Positions 24,758 to 33,744 of a stretch of 45,589 nt of DNA are shown here, in pieces. This stretch comes from Planococcus koreensis (GTDB lineage: Bacteria > Bacillota > Bacilli > Bacillales_A > Planococcaceae). The stretch spans positions 1 through 45,589 of the forward strand of contig NZ_RQII01000049.1 of NCBI RefSeq assembly GCF_004761975.1, written 5' to 3'. The notes below the pieces were generated by a model. The model made no database searches. It was given only the letters and a program-made list of their open reading frames with translations, and had not been told where the DNA came from. Every line of letters starts with the position of its first letter. The first letter of the stretch is position 1. The position numbers were made by a program, and so were the translations under genes.

Positions 24758-25651
24758 ATGACAAACCACGAAAACAAATTGATCGGCGCATATGACGTAC
24801 AGGCAGAAGTATTGAATAAAATCACAGAATTGAAATCACAGGGCTATAGCGAAGATGACATTTACGTCGTTGCGCAAAACCACGACCAAGTAGCGATGGT
24901 TGAGCGCCAGACGCATGTGCATGTAGACGCGGATTCAACAGAAGCAAACGGCACACCGCAGCAAGAAGAAGGCTTCATGGGCAAATTCATCAACTTGCTG
25001 GCAGGAGAAGAAGCTTCAGGCGATGCCTTCAACAGCTTGAAGTTAAATGAAAAAGATGCGGAACAATCGCGCCGCCAACTTGAAGAAGGTAAACTACTGG
25101 TTTACGTCGACAGCGACTACAACGAATCGTATAATTCATTCCATGAAAAACGCGGAACTTCATCTTCCCGTGAAGGTTTTGCTGCCGGCAATACAAACGA
25201 TGGCTTAACGGCCGGAAACACAAATGGCGTATCATCGGCTAGTGAAGAAGAGAAATTGCGCCTTCATGAAGAACGCTTGCATGTCGACAAAGAGCGCGTG
25301 CAAACTGGTGAAGTGAATGTCGGCAAACACGTTGTTGAAAATGAGCAGACAATCGAAGTCCCTGTTGAGCGCGAAGAAGTTTACGTTGAGCGACGCCCAG
25401 TGAACGATTCAACGGCTTCGACAGATACAAATCATTCATTTGATTCCAAAGATGCTTACACAGAAGGCGACACAATCCGTGTGCCATTGACGGAAGAGCG
25501 TGTAGAAGTGACGAAAACAGACGTAGTAGCTGAAGAAATCGTCATCGGTAAACGCAAAGTCCAAGATACAGAGCATGTGAAAGAAACAGTCCGCAAAGAA
25601 GTAGCAGACATTGACGAAGATGTGGAAGATAAAGACCGCAACCGCTTCTAA
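24758..25651 (+). CDS. YsnF/YflT-type general stress protein (DUF2382)
   Basis: 297 aa, very acidic and hydrophilic. Residues ~5-125 are the YflT-like 'heat-induced stress' domain (IGAYDVQAEVLNKITELKSQ...). A Gly/Asn-rich linker leads to a C-terminal DUF2382/YsnF domain (about 165-290) with repeated ERLHVDKERVQTGEVNVGK and EERVEVTKTDVVAEEIVIGK segments. Proteins of this kind are sigma-B-regulated general stress proteins in B. subtilis and Staphylococcus; the biochemical role is unknown. AGGAGG ends 9 nt before the ATG, and a sigma-B-like promoter is upstream. Confidence 0.88.
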   Translation: MTNHENKLIGAYDVQAEVLNKITELKSQGYSEDDIYVVAQNHDQVAMVERQTHVHVDADSTEANGTPQQEEGFMGKFINLLAGEEASGDAFNSLKLNEKDAEQSRRQLEEGKLLVYVDSDYNESYNSFHEKRGTSSSREGFAAGNTNDGLTAGNTNGVSSASEEEKLRLHEERLHVDKERVQTGEVNVGKHVVENEQTIEVPVEREEVYVERRPVNDSTASTDTNHSFDSKDAYTEGDTIRVPLTEERVEVTKTDVVAEEIVIGKRKVQDTEHVKETVRKEVADIDEDVEDKDRNRF

Positions 25652-25682
25652 TGTCACTAGCTGAATAGATAAATAACGATGC

Positions 25683-25714
25683 AAAAGCCCCCGGAAATTC
25701 ATTTCCGGGGGCTT
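25683..25714 (-). terminator. Terminator of the mmsA operon
   Basis: A 14-bp stem AAGCCCCCGGAAAT / ATTTCCGGGGGCTT with T residues only on the minus-strand side. It may also stop the convergent YsnF-like transcript. Confidence 0.88.
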
Positions 25715-25728
25715 CGCTATGTCACCGA

Positions 25729-27189
25729 TCAGCTCCAGCGGGCTGTCAGCATTTTTCGTCTTGTGTAGAATTCGACGCCGTCCGAACCGTTGGCGTGAAG
25801 ATCTCCGTAGAATGAGTTTTTCCAGCCTGAGAACGGGAAGAACGCCATTGGAGCAGGAACGCCCAAATTGACGCCGAGCATGCCAACTTCGATGTTCTCG
25901 CGGAAATAGCGCACACTGCGCCCGCTTTCAGTAAAGAGGCAAGCGCCGTTGCCGAAATCGGATTTATTGGTCAGTTCAATCGCTTCTTCCAAAGTTGCCA
26001 CACGGACAATTGACAGGACCGGCGCAAAAATCTCTTCTTTCCAAATGCGCATATCGGTCGTCACGTTGTCGAAAATCGTCGGGCCGATGAAATAGCCTCC
26101 GTCTTGCATGCAGGCATCTTCGCGCCCATCACGCAGCAGTGAAGCACCTTCCTGCTGGCCGATTTCAATATAATTAGCCGTTTTCGTTTTGTGCTCGTCG
26201 CGGATGACCGGGCCAAGGAAGACGCCTTCGTCCATGCCGTTGCCGACTTTCATGCTATCTGCCGCTTCCATTAATTTTTCAACCAATGTGTCTGCCACGT
26301 CTCCCACCGCAATGACGACTGCGCAAGCCATGCAGCGTTCGCCAGCAGAACCGTAAGCGGCTGAAACGATTTCTTTAACCGCCGGGTCAAGCTGCGCATC
26401 CGGCATGACGATCGAGTGATTTTTTGCACCGGCCAATGCCTGGACGCGTTTGCCGTGGCTGGTCCCTGTTTTATAGACATATTCCGCAACCGGCTGTGAA
26501 CCGACAAAAGAAATGGCCGGGATGCCCGGGTGCTCAAGAATGCTGTTGACGACTTCGCGTCCGCCGTGGACGATATTGAAGACGCCTTTTGGCAATCCCG
26601 CTTCTTCGAACAATTCCGCCAGGCGGTTCGCAAGCAATGGCGTTTTCTCTGAAGGCTTCAGTACAAATGTATTGCCGAGCGCAATCGCCAGCGGGAACAT
26701 CCAGCATGGCACCATCATCGGGAAGTTAAAAGGCGTGATGCCGCCGACGACGCCGACAGGATAGCGGTACATGCCGGATTCGATGTCCGTTGCGATATCA
26801 GGCAATTGCTTGCCCATCATCAAGGTAGGCGCACCAGCTGCAAATTCGACGCACTCGATGCCGCGCTGCACTTCCCCTTTGGCTTCGGCAAAGCTTTTGC
26901 CGTTTTCCACTGTGATCAATTCCGCCAGTTCGTCCCAATGATCGACCAGCAGCTGCTGGTATTTGAACAGAATGCGTGCGCGCCGCGGAACCGCTGTTTT
27001 GCTCCATAATTTATAGGCCGCTGCCGCTGCTTTTGCTGCGTCATCGACATCGTCCAAGGTGGAAAGCGGCACTTGCGCAAGGATTTCTCCCGTCGCCGGA
27101 TTCGGTACTTCGTCAAATTTCGTTGTTTTTGCTTCCACCCATTCGCCATTGATATAATTCTTCAATCTATTCTTTGTCATTGTGTCCAT
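25729..27189 (-). CDS. mmsA: Methylmalonate-semialdehyde dehydrogenase (CoA-acylating)
   Basis: 486 aa NAD-dependent aldehyde dehydrogenase of the MmsA/IolA class, which converts (methyl)malonate semialdehyde to propionyl-CoA or acetyl-CoA plus CO2. Nucleophile Cys is in GSAGERCMA; the usual general-base Glu of aldehyde dehydrogenases is replaced in the [15 protein letters not shown] segment, a feature of this CoA-dependent class. [13 protein letters not shown] is the nucleotide-binding/oxyanion Asn motif. It is the second gene of an operon, 12 bp after the iron-containing dehydrogenase, with TAGGAGG as ribosome site. No inositol or valine-degradation cluster surrounds it, so the pathway (valine, beta-alanine, hydroxy acids) is open. 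Confidence 0.92.
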   Translation of the reverse strand: MDTMTKNRLKNYINGEWVEAKTTKFDEVPNPATGEILAQVPLSTLDDVDDAAKAAAAAYKLWSKTAVPRRARILFKYQQLLVDHWDELAELITVENGKSFAEAKGEVQRGIECVEFAAGAPTLMMGKQLPDIATDIESGMYRYPVGVVGGITPFNFPMMVPCWMFPLAIALGNTFVLKPSEKTPLLANRLAELFEEAGLPKGVFNIVHGGREVVNSILEHPGIPAISFVGSQPVAEYVYKTGTSHGKRVQALAGAKNHSIVMPDAQLDPAVKEIVSAAYGSAGERCMACAVVIAVGDVADTLVEKLMEAADSMKVGNGMDEGVFLGPVIRDEHKTKTANYIEIGQQEGASLLRDGREDACMQDGGYFIGPTIFDNVTTDMRIWKEEIFAPVLSIVRVATLEEAIELTNKSDFGNGACLFTESGRSVRYFRENIEVGMLGVNLGVPAPMAFFPFSGWKNSFYGDLHANGSDGVEFYTRRKMLTARWS

Positions 27190-27201
27190 AATTGTTTCCT
27201 C

Positions 27202-28422
27202 CTAAAGTTTTGCTTTTGCCGCTCCGCTTGCCGTAAATTCATAATCGAAACAAACGCGGTACAGCTCTTCGATTTCCTGCTGGTCCGGGATTCGCGGATT
27301 ATTGCCGGGACTGCCACTGGCCAGCGCATCCCCTGCCATTTTAACGATTGAGCGATTGAATTGGTCTGCATCGATGCCCCAATCGCGCAAATTCGGAATT
27401 TCCAGATCCAGGCATAGCCGTTTGACTTCATCGACTGCGAATTGCGCCGCCTCTTCGTCTGTCAGCACCGCAGTGTCTCCAGCGAAGACCCGCCCTAAAT
27501 CAGCTAGACGCCCGGCGCACGCATCTTTGCTGAATTCCAGCACAGCCGGCAGCAGCATGGCATTCGAAACACCATGCGGTACATGGAATAATGCGCCGAT
27601 CGGCCGGGACATGCCGTGCACCAGACAGACAGAAGCGTTCGAGAACGCCATCCCTGCATACATTGATCCTGTCGACATCGCTTCACGCGCCGCAGTATCT
27701 TCCGAATCCGCATAAGCTTTGCGCAAATTCGGCACAATCAGTTTGATGGCAGCCATCGCGAGGACATCGGTCATCGGGTGAGCCTTTTTCGATAAATACG
27801 CTTCCACTGCATGGCTCAGCGCGTCAACGCCGGTGGCCGCAGTGACTTTTTTCGGCGACGACATCGACAGCAGCGGGTCGACGATGGCCACAGCCGGCAT
27901 GAACGCAGGCTGCTTGATCATCATCTTCACGTCGTTTTCCGTATTGGTGATGATTGTGACGTCCGTCACTTCCGACCCCGTGCCGGCAGTCGTCGGTATG
28001 GCCAGATGCGGAACAGGCGCTGCCTCCGCAACTTTCGCCATGCCCATATAGTCGCCGATGAACCCGCCGTTCGCCGCCAGGACCGATACCGCTTTCGCTG
28101 TATCGATGCAGCTGCCGCCGCCGAGCGAGATGATCAAATCGCATCCACTTTCATTGAACAGCGCCAAAGCTTCTGCGACATATGTATCTGTCGGTTCCGA
28201 CTCCACTCCAGTATAAACTTCGCTTTCCACATTTTCCTGCTTAAGCAATTCAACACAGCGGCCGACATTGCCAAGCGCTTCCATAATTCCGTCGCTGACG
28301 ATGAGCGCCTTTTTCCCCCTTAACGCCGCCTCCGTGCCTGTGCGCTCGAATGCGCCGCGTGCATAGACGATCAATTGCGGTGTTCTGAACATTTCACAAC
28401 CCACCAATTCCTTCACTCCCAT
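27202..28422 (-). CDS. Iron-containing alcohol dehydrogenase family protein
   Basis: About 396-406 aa group III metal-dependent dehydrogenase. NAD-binding GGGSCIDTAKA and the metal-ligand region from D195 onwards (GVDALSHAVEAYLS, HGMSRPIGALFHVPHG) are intact. First gene of the operon with mmsA; the pairing suggests it makes the semialdehyde used by MmsA from a 3-hydroxy acid or alcohol (inference). The start is ambiguous: the ATG at 28422 has its purine stretch immediately adjacent, whereas the internal ATG at 28392 has GGTGGG 7 nt upstream and gives the usual family N-terminus (MFRTPQLIVYARGAF). Confidence 0.87.
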   Translation of the reverse strand: MGVKELVGCEMFRTPQLIVYARGAFERTGTEAALRGKKALIVSDGIMEALGNVGRCVELLKQENVESEVYTGVESEPTDTYVAEALALFNESGCDLIISLGGGSCIDTAKAVSVLAANGGFIGDYMGMAKVAEAAPVPHLAIPTTAGTGSEVTDVTIITNTENDVKMMIKQPAFMPAVAIVDPLLSMSSPKKVTAATGVDALSHAVEAYLSKKAHPMTDVLAMAAIKLIVPNLRKAYADSEDTAAREAMSTGSMYAGMAFSNASVCLVHGMSRPIGALFHVPHGVSNAMLLPAVLEFSKDACAGRLADLGRVFAGDTAVLTDEEAAQFAVDEVKRLCLDLEIPNLRDWGIDADQFNRSIVKMAGDALASGSPGNNPRIPDQQEIEELYRVCFDYEFTASGAAKAKL

Positions 28423-28750
28423 CCCTTTTGTTAGTCATTAAAACCATACCGCTTTCTATTTTATCACGAATGCGCAGAGTTTTCTGAAAAATGGAGCAAG
28501 CATCCATAAGCGGAATAAAATATCCAGAACATAAATTTTATTTCAAATAATTAATAATTCAGATTATTTATTGACATTAAGTTGTGGTGTTGATACCTTT
28601 ATAGTAACTACGAATCAATAACATACATGCTTAATGACATATTTTTGATTTTACGGATAGGCAAGTTGAACCCCTTTCCGAAGTTAACTATGTGCATTTA
28701 TCCATCGCTCGAACACTATTGAATTCACCACATCATAAGGAGGTATTTAA
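28423..28750. other. Divergent intergenic region between adh-mmsA and the ATP-grasp gene
   Basis: 328 bp, AT-rich. On the plus strand a TTGACA (28574-28579 region) is followed at about 17 bp by TACCTT, a possible but weak sigma-A promoter leaving a long leader of about 140 nt before the GTG start at 28751. I see no riboswitch consensus, terminator hairpin or repeat in this leader. Confidence 0.4.
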
Positions 28751-30034
28751 GTGAAAAGCACAAAGCAAAAAAAAATTCTGATTCTCAGCGGCATCGCGCA
28801 CATGGTCAATGTGGTGGAAACAGCGAAAAGGATGGGCTATTACACAATCGTCACTGACAAAGCGCCGGGATCGCCTGCCAAAAAAGTGGCCGATAAATCT
28901 TATGATATCAGCACCTCTGAAATTGACCGGCTCGCTGAAATGGCGAGGCATGAACAAATCGATGGTGTCTTCAATGGCTTTGATGACTTGAATACATGGA
29001 ATGCCCTGGCTTTATGCGAGAAACTGGGACTCCCTTATTACGCGACCGAAGAACAGCTGGAAATCTGTTCGAATAAGGATCAGTTCAAAGAACATTGCCG
29101 AAAGTTTGGCGTGCCGGTTTCCGAAGAATATGTAATTGATGCAAAGCTCCAGGACGAAGACATTGCCAAGCTCACCTTCCCCGTCATCATCAAGCCGGTC
29201 GACAGCTACGCCAGCCAAGGCATCACCATTTGCTATACCCCAGAAGAGCTCAAATCCGGCTATGAAAAAGCGCTGGACTATTCCAAATCCGGCAACGTCA
29301 TCATCGAACGCTTTATCGACACTCCTTACGGAACCATGATGTATTACACTGTACAAAACGGCGATGTTTTTCTATCCGCGGTAACGGACCGCCACGTTCA
29401 TCAGCAATTCAAGGAATTACCGCCGCTGCCTATTGCTGTGGCTTTCCCGTCGATGCACAAAGAACTGTATCTCGAAAAAGTGGATCCGCAAATCCGTGAC
29501 ATGCTGAAAGGCATGGGCATTCAAAACGGCGTTCTGATGATTCAGGCACTCTACGAAGAAGGGGAATTCTTCATCTATGAAATGGGCTTCCGCATCAGCG
29601 GCTCGCAGCATTACACAATTGTGGAACAGCAGACCGGCATCAATTTGCTTGAAATGATGCTTGATCATGCGCTTGGCGAACCGATCGACAAATACGACAT
29701 CTCGTCATTTGATGACAGCTATATTCCACGGCCGTCCTGCAATTTGCCAATCCTGCTGGACAACGGCATCATCGCTAAAGTGAGCGGCTTGGAGAAAGTG
29801 CTGGCGATGCCGCAAGTATTGTCGTTCGTAGGCTGCAGGCATGCAGGCGATGTTGTCGAGCACACCGGCTCTTATTCGCCGATGTTCGGCCGCTTCAATA
29901 TCACTGCGGATTCGCTCGACGAACTGCACGAAACAATCGACGCCATCTACGACACATTAACAATCACTTCCACCGAAAAACGCGACATGATATTGGTGCG
30001 CTACCAGCCAAAGGCTTTACCTGTCTACGAATAA
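28751..30034 (+). CDS. Stand-alone ATP-grasp ligase-like enzyme
   Basis: 427 aa with GTG start (AAGGAGG 7 nt upstream). N-terminal Rossmann-like pre-ATP-grasp domain (KILILSGIAHMVNVVETAKRM...) and central ATP-grasp domain (about 110-310): KDQFKEHCRKFGVPV, the nucleotide lysine in FPVIIKPVD, the glycine-rich loop YASQGITIC, and the metal-binding acidic residues in FFIYEMGFRISGS. The C-terminal ~110 residues are family-specific. Enzymes like this join a carboxylate to an amine or thiol with ATP (for example amino-acid ligases, LysX, PurK, carbamoyl-phosphate synthase-like proteins). No acceptor protein or peptide gene is adjacent, so the substrate is unknown. Monocistronic. Confidence 0.8.
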   Translation: MKSTKQKKILILSGIAHMVNVVETAKRMGYYTIVTDKAPGSPAKKVADKSYDISTSEIDRLAEMARHEQIDGVFNGFDDLNTWNALALCEKLGLPYYATEEQLEICSNKDQFKEHCRKFGVPVSEEYVIDAKLQDEDIAKLTFPVIIKPVDSYASQGITICYTPEELKSGYEKALDYSKSGNVIIERFIDTPYGTMMYYTVQNGDVFLSAVTDRHVHQQFKELPPLPIAVAFPSMHKELYLEKVDPQIRDMLKGMGIQNGVLMIQALYEEGEFFIYEMGFRISGSQHYTIVEQQTGINLLEMMLDHALGEPIDKYDISSFDDSYIPRPSCNLPILLDNGIIAKVSGLEKVLAMPQVLSFVGCRHAGDVVEHTGSYSPMFGRFNITADSLDELHETIDAIYDTLTITSTEKRDMILVRYQPKALPVYE

Positions 30035-30040
30035 ACGCAA

Positions 30041-30075
30041 AAAACCGGAGCCCCTACCAAGGGACTCCGGTTTTC
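30041..30075 (+). terminator. Terminator of the ATP-grasp gene
   Basis: Stem AAACCGGAG-CCCC / GGGA-CTCCGGTTT with a small internal mismatch and loop TACCAA, followed by TTTT. Confidence 0.85.
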
Positions 30076-30152
30076 TTATGGGTGCAGACATTCTGCCGCG
30101 GCGGATATGGCATTTTCGGGCTTGGGTCGTGGAGCGGCGCTTTTTTGCTAGT

Positions 30153-30272
30153 GCCGGTTAAAGTCCGAACAGTTCATGTTAACTGCTTTCTAGGTCATGT
30201 TGATACTCTCACACTTCATGTTAACGTCCCGCTAGATCATGTTAACGCTGATTTAGATCATGTTAACGGGAG
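30153..30272 (+). repeat. 21-bp-period array of TCATGTTAAC units (family B, copy 1)
   Basis: Units start at 30174, 30195, 30216, 30237 and 30258, each TCATGTTAAC (one has TCATGTTGAT) plus 11 variable bases, exactly 21 bp apart; a decayed unit with GGTTAA precedes at 30153. It lies between the convergent ATP-grasp and kinase-like genes. An open frame through it encodes a 7-residue repeat simply because 21 bp is seven codons; I do not take it as a gene. Confidence 0.85.
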
Positions 30273-30319
30273 AACCTTCTTCTCAAGCCCTATGGATGGC
30301 TGCATGTTCTTCCTGCTTT

Positions 30320-31588
30320 TTATTGCCCGATGATCTGAGAAGGCAGCTTCAAACTCACCGTCGTGCCTTTGCCAATCTGGCTGGAAAACGAGATGGCGCC
30401 GTCCATTTCCCGGATCAGCTGCTGGGTGACTTTCAATCCCCGGCCGATGATGGTGTTTTTGGCATCGCTGTTGAAATCCAGTAAGGAAGCCAGCTGTTCA
30501 GGCGCGATGCCGATGCCGGTATCTTCAATGTAGATGAAGAGATGATGCCTTTTCATCAACGTGGCGATCTGGACTTTGCCGCCGCGGGATGTGGCGTCAA
30601 TTGCATTTTTCGTGACGTTCAGCAAAATCTGTTTGACGCGCAGCATGTCTTTTTTCAGAATGAGCTGCGGATCGATGTCAAAAGCCGTTTCAATGCCTTT
30701 TTGTTCAATATAAGGATTTAAGGTGAGCAGCACATCTTCCATCATTTCCTCCAAGGAAATGATGGTTGGCTGCCCCTCTGTTTCCGCGCTCGTGAAATGC
30801 TCCGCGACAGCGGCTTTCAGTTTGCTGATTTCCAGCACCGCCGCCCGGGAATGGCCCCTGACGCCCGGGTCGTCCGAACTGACAAGCGGTTCCAGCTGCT
30901 TAACGGATTTCTCGAGCCCCTGCGCAAGTTCCAGCGACAGCAAATCATTGATTTCGGTAACGTAATTCAACTTTTCTGTTTTCAGCGCCTGGTCTTTCAA
31001 TGTCGAATAAAACCTGATCGATTCTGAGAAGTAGACATACAGGCCTGTCGACAATACATACAAAAGCAGCATCGTCCCGAAAATCGGCAAGCTATTATGC
31101 CACAACCACTCCGCTGCGCCAGTCATATAAAAATGTACAGTGATGGCACTGACCACGATGAGCCACGTCAAAACGCTGAAACCGATTCCTCTTTTGAGTT
31201 TATTCGGAAAAGGCTGCTGGATGAAATGGCGCCGCAAAAAGAAGAACAGCAGCAAGATGAAGACGGCCACCAGCAAAACGTTGAGCGAACCCAGCATGCC
31301 GCCGATTGCGAAACGGTAAACGACGATCATCGTCGCGGTGATGCCGCCGCTCAGCAGCCCGCCGTAAAGCAGCGACACCAAGAGGGCAATCCACCGCAGG
31401 TCCCAGACAAAGCCATCCCCCGAGACGATTGGAAAAGCCATGCACAAAATTGCCGAAAGCCCCAGGATGCTGCCCAAATAGAACTTGGCATGCAGTTCTG
31501 AGTAATTCGACAAGATGAACTGGAAAAAGTACAGCGGCGTCAAGATCAGGAAAAAATTCAGCAGAATATCTTCGATTGCAAAAGCCAT
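30320..31588 (-). CDS. Membrane HATPase_c protein resembling a histidine kinase but without the phospho-acceptor His
   Basis: 422 aa. N-terminal six or so hydrophobic segments of the LytS/5TMR type (residues 5-188), then a helical linker and a HATPase_c domain (about 275-418). The ATP site is intact: N-box NVTKNAIDA (324-332), G1 DTGIGI (356-361), G2 GRGLKV. The helix that should carry the histidine reads EKLNYVTEINDLLSLELA; relative to EKLNxVSExAAxxAHEIRNPL the His aligns with Leu219 and the N-P pair is lost. So it binds ATP but should not autophosphorylate on His. It is 12 bp downstream of a PP2C phosphatase gene, with AAGGAGG before its ATG. A role as serine kinase/anti-sigma-like partner of the phosphatase, or as a pseudokinase, is inference. 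Confidence 0.8.
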   Translation of the reverse strand: MAFAIEDILLNFFLILTPLYFFQFILSNYSELHAKFYLGSILGLSAILCMAFPIVSGDGFVWDLRWIALLVSLLYGGLLSGGITATMIVVYRFAIGGMLGSLNVLLVAVFILLLFFFLRRHFIQQPFPNKLKRGIGFSVLTWLIVVSAITVHFYMTGAAEWLWHNSLPIFGTMLLLYVLSTGLYVYFSESIRFYSTLKDQALKTEKLNYVTEINDLLSLELAQGLEKSVKQLEPLVSSDDPGVRGHSRAAVLEISKLKAAVAEHFTSAETEGQPTIISLEEMMEDVLLTLNPYIEQKGIETAFDIDPQLILKKDMLRVKQILLNVTKNAIDATSRGGKVQIATLMKRHHLFIYIEDTGIGIAPEQLASLLDFNSDAKNTIIGRGLKVTQQLIREMDGAISFSSQIGKGTTVSLKLPSQIIGQ

Positions 31589-31600
31589 TCATGTTCCTCC

Positions 31601-33505
31601 TTATATTTTCAAGATGATCAAGGTTTGGTCATCCTCAATTGCATACGGTTCCAAAGCGTTGACTTGTGCGAAAATCTCCTGCGCCAAAGTCGCGGCATCG
31701 AGTGACAGATCCGCTCGGAGGACGGCTTCACGCAATAGCCTATTCGTATCTTCCGTGTGCTTTTTCCGTTCCACCAAACCGTCCGTAAAGAGGACGACTA
31801 AATCCCCTGCCGCCAGCTGAATCGAATCCGATTTGAATTTCAAGCCTTCGGAAATGCCGAGCACCGGCCCCGTCGGATTTAATTCGCGGAAACGCTTTTC
31901 CGCCGGCTGGTAGACAAGTACCGGTTCGTGGCCGCCGGAAGCGTAATGCAGCGTTTTGGACGCCAAGTCGATATAGCTGCAAAACATCGTGATGAAACTG
32001 GCCTGTTCCATATAATGCGCCGAGAATTTATTGATCCGCGCCAAAACGGTCTGCGGCGATTCTTTCTGGTCCATCGCGAATTTCATCATCGTCATCTGGA
32101 TGGCCGCCGGAATGCCTTTGCCGCTGACGTCGGCGATCGATACGAAGACCCCTTCTTCATCAGGTACAAGCGTGTAGAAATCGCCGTTCAACTCTTTGAA
32201 CGGGATGCTGACAACGCCGGTATCGAAAGCCATCGGCACAGTGTTCGTCGACTTCAGCAGCGCTTCCTGCACGGTGACTGCGAGCGCCACTTCGTATTGA
32301 ATGTTTTGATGCTGGATTTCAAGGCGCTTCAGCTTCTCGCTTTCCGTCACGTCCTTGAACGTCACCATTGTCCCGGCTGCCCCTTCGCTGACAAGCGGCT
32401 GTGTAAAGTATTCCACCGGAAAATTCGTGCCGTCTTTGCGCCAGAACACCTCATCGGTCACGAACGAATAATCGTTCGTTTCGACGGCCAGGCAAATCGG
32501 GCATTCCTCCATAAAATAAGGGCTTCCGTCCGTCTTCGTATGGTGGATGATTGGGTGGCTGGACCTGCCTACGAGTTCATCGCGGCGGAAGCCGAGCATT
32601 TCCACCGCCGAATCGTTGACGAAAGTGACCTTGCCTTGAAAATCAATGCCGTAAATGCCTTCGCCGACGGAATTCAGGAACCGCTCGTACGTATTGGAAA
32701 TTTCCTCAACTTCCTTGAACGGCCGCTGCCCGTAGCGCACAAAAATCAGCACGAATAAAAATCCGTAGCCCGCCACTTTGAAGACATGCGAAACCGTCGC
32801 ACTCCAATCGGTGATAGCGGTGAACGAATAAACCAAAGTCGAAAACAGCAGGAAAATGGAAGCCGGCGCAATAAAGCCGACTTCGATGGAATTTGTCTTC
32901 CCTTTCTTCTCGAGCGACAGCAAATACAGCAGAATGCCAAGATGGACAATTGTCGACAGCGCCATCCCTGCGTTGAACAGCAAAGTCGGCCTGCGGTCCA
33001 CAACCAGCATCGGCAGTTCACTTTGCAGCAGCAGGATGAAAATGGAGATTGACGTTACGTAAAAGATCGACAGCACCGCAGCCATCGACTTCAATCCCCG
33101 GAGTTTAAGCGGCGAATCCAGCTCCACCATGAGGATGATGAACAAAATGGTCTCCGTGATCCGGGCCACCGACCAGAACCAGCCAGTTACCGACGGCTCC
33201 ACCATCAACGAGCCCGGCATACCTGCGACTGTCAGAATGTGCAGGATATCAAAAATACCGACCGCAAAAAACAAGCTTGAGAAAATCAGCTGCTTGTAAT
33301 TGTCTCCGATGCGGGTGAACAGCCAGCCTTGGACGGCAATGGATATAGCGATAAAGATGCTCGTCATTTCCAGAACGACATGCGTCATCAAGAACGCTGG
33401 ATCGCTGAAATCCGAAAAACCCACTCGCTCATCGATAAAAATCGTCAAGTAGAACAGGATGCTCACGGCGATCGATATTTGTATTAAACGGTTAGCGGCA
33501 GTCAT
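31601..33505 (-). CDS. MASE3-PAS-PP2C (SpoIIE/RsbU-type) membrane phosphatase
   Basis: 634 aa from the ATG at 33505. Residues 8-258 form a seven-to-eight-TM MASE3-like sensor; ~270-390 is a PAS domain (RFLNSVGEGIYGIDFQGKVTF ... WRKDGTNFPVEYF); ~425-634 is a SpoIIE/RsbU-type PP2C phosphatase with metal-binding Asp442 (LNGDFYTL), Asp459 (IADVSGKGIPAA), Asp575-Gly (LFTDGL) and Asp625-Asp626 (EDDQTLI). Such enzymes dephosphorylate STAS anti-anti-sigma proteins in response to a sensed signal. No STAS substrate gene is adjacent; the RsbV-type target must be elsewhere. An upstream in-frame start at 33631 would add a non-conserved tail before the first TM, so I prefer 33505. Operon with the HATPase gene. 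Confidence 0.87.
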   Translation of the reverse strand: MTAANRLIQISIAVSILFYLTIFIDERVGFSDFSDPAFLMTHVVLEMTSIFIAISIAVQGWLFTRIGDNYKQLIFSSLFFAVGIFDILHILTVAGMPGSLMVEPSVTGWFWSVARITETILFIILMVELDSPLKLRGLKSMAAVLSIFYVTSISIFILLLQSELPMLVVDRRPTLLFNAGMALSTIVHLGILLYLLSLEKKGKTNSIEVGFIAPASIFLLFSTLVYSFTAITDWSATVSHVFKVAGYGFLFVLIFVRYGQRPFKEVEEISNTYERFLNSVGEGIYGIDFQGKVTFVNDSAVEMLGFRRDELVGRSSHPIIHHTKTDGSPYFMEECPICLAVETNDYSFVTDEVFWRKDGTNFPVEYFTQPLVSEGAAGTMVTFKDVTESEKLKRLEIQHQNIQYEVALAVTVQEALLKSTNTVPMAFDTGVVSIPFKELNGDFYTLVPDEEGVFVSIADVSGKGIPAAIQMTMMKFAMDQKESPQTVLARINKFSAHYMEQASFITMFCSYIDLASKTLHYASGGHEPVLVYQPAEKRFRELNPTGPVLGISEGLKFKSDSIQLAAGDLVVLFTDGLVERKKHTEDTNRLLREAVLRADLSLDAATLAQEIFAQVNALEPYAIEDDQTLIILKI

Positions 33506-33579
33506 AAAAATCACTCTCGAATCTGTAAAGGGATAATGGCACATCAATTTTGTGCAGTTTCTATATAAATTGAGCTCAT

Positions 33580-33688
33580 GAAGCGGCCATTTATATGCCG
33601 CTTCGGTCGCTTTGGACAAGACTCCCGCCATGAGCTGAGAAAAACACTCGTATCATGGCTGCGTCTAGTCCTTTGACGCGTCTCAGCT
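33580..33688 (-). promoter_or_regulatory. Two hairpin-forming inverted repeats upstream of the phosphatase gene
   Basis: Hairpin 1: GAAGCGGC (33580-33587) / GCCGCTTC (33597-33604), 9-nt loop. Hairpin 2 is composite: outer arms AGCTGAGA (33633-33640) / TCTCAGCT (33681-33688), inner arms GCGTC (33661-33665) / GACGC (33675-33679). Neither is followed by a T run on the minus strand. They could be leader RNA structure or protein-binding sites. Confidence 0.5.
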
Positions 33689-33744
33689 AAGAGATCTCTC
33701 GATATCATATCAAGCAAAATCACGCAGCAGCATCAGCTTTTCCG

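Noticed and set aside
30082-30333. Open frame with a seven-residue peptide repeat (HVN...DHVN).
   Set aside because: It is produced by the 21-bp period of the non-coding array, has no ribosome site, and overlaps the 3' end of the kinase-like gene.
33580-33604. Terminator of an upstream transcript.
   Set aside because: The hairpin has no T run on either strand.
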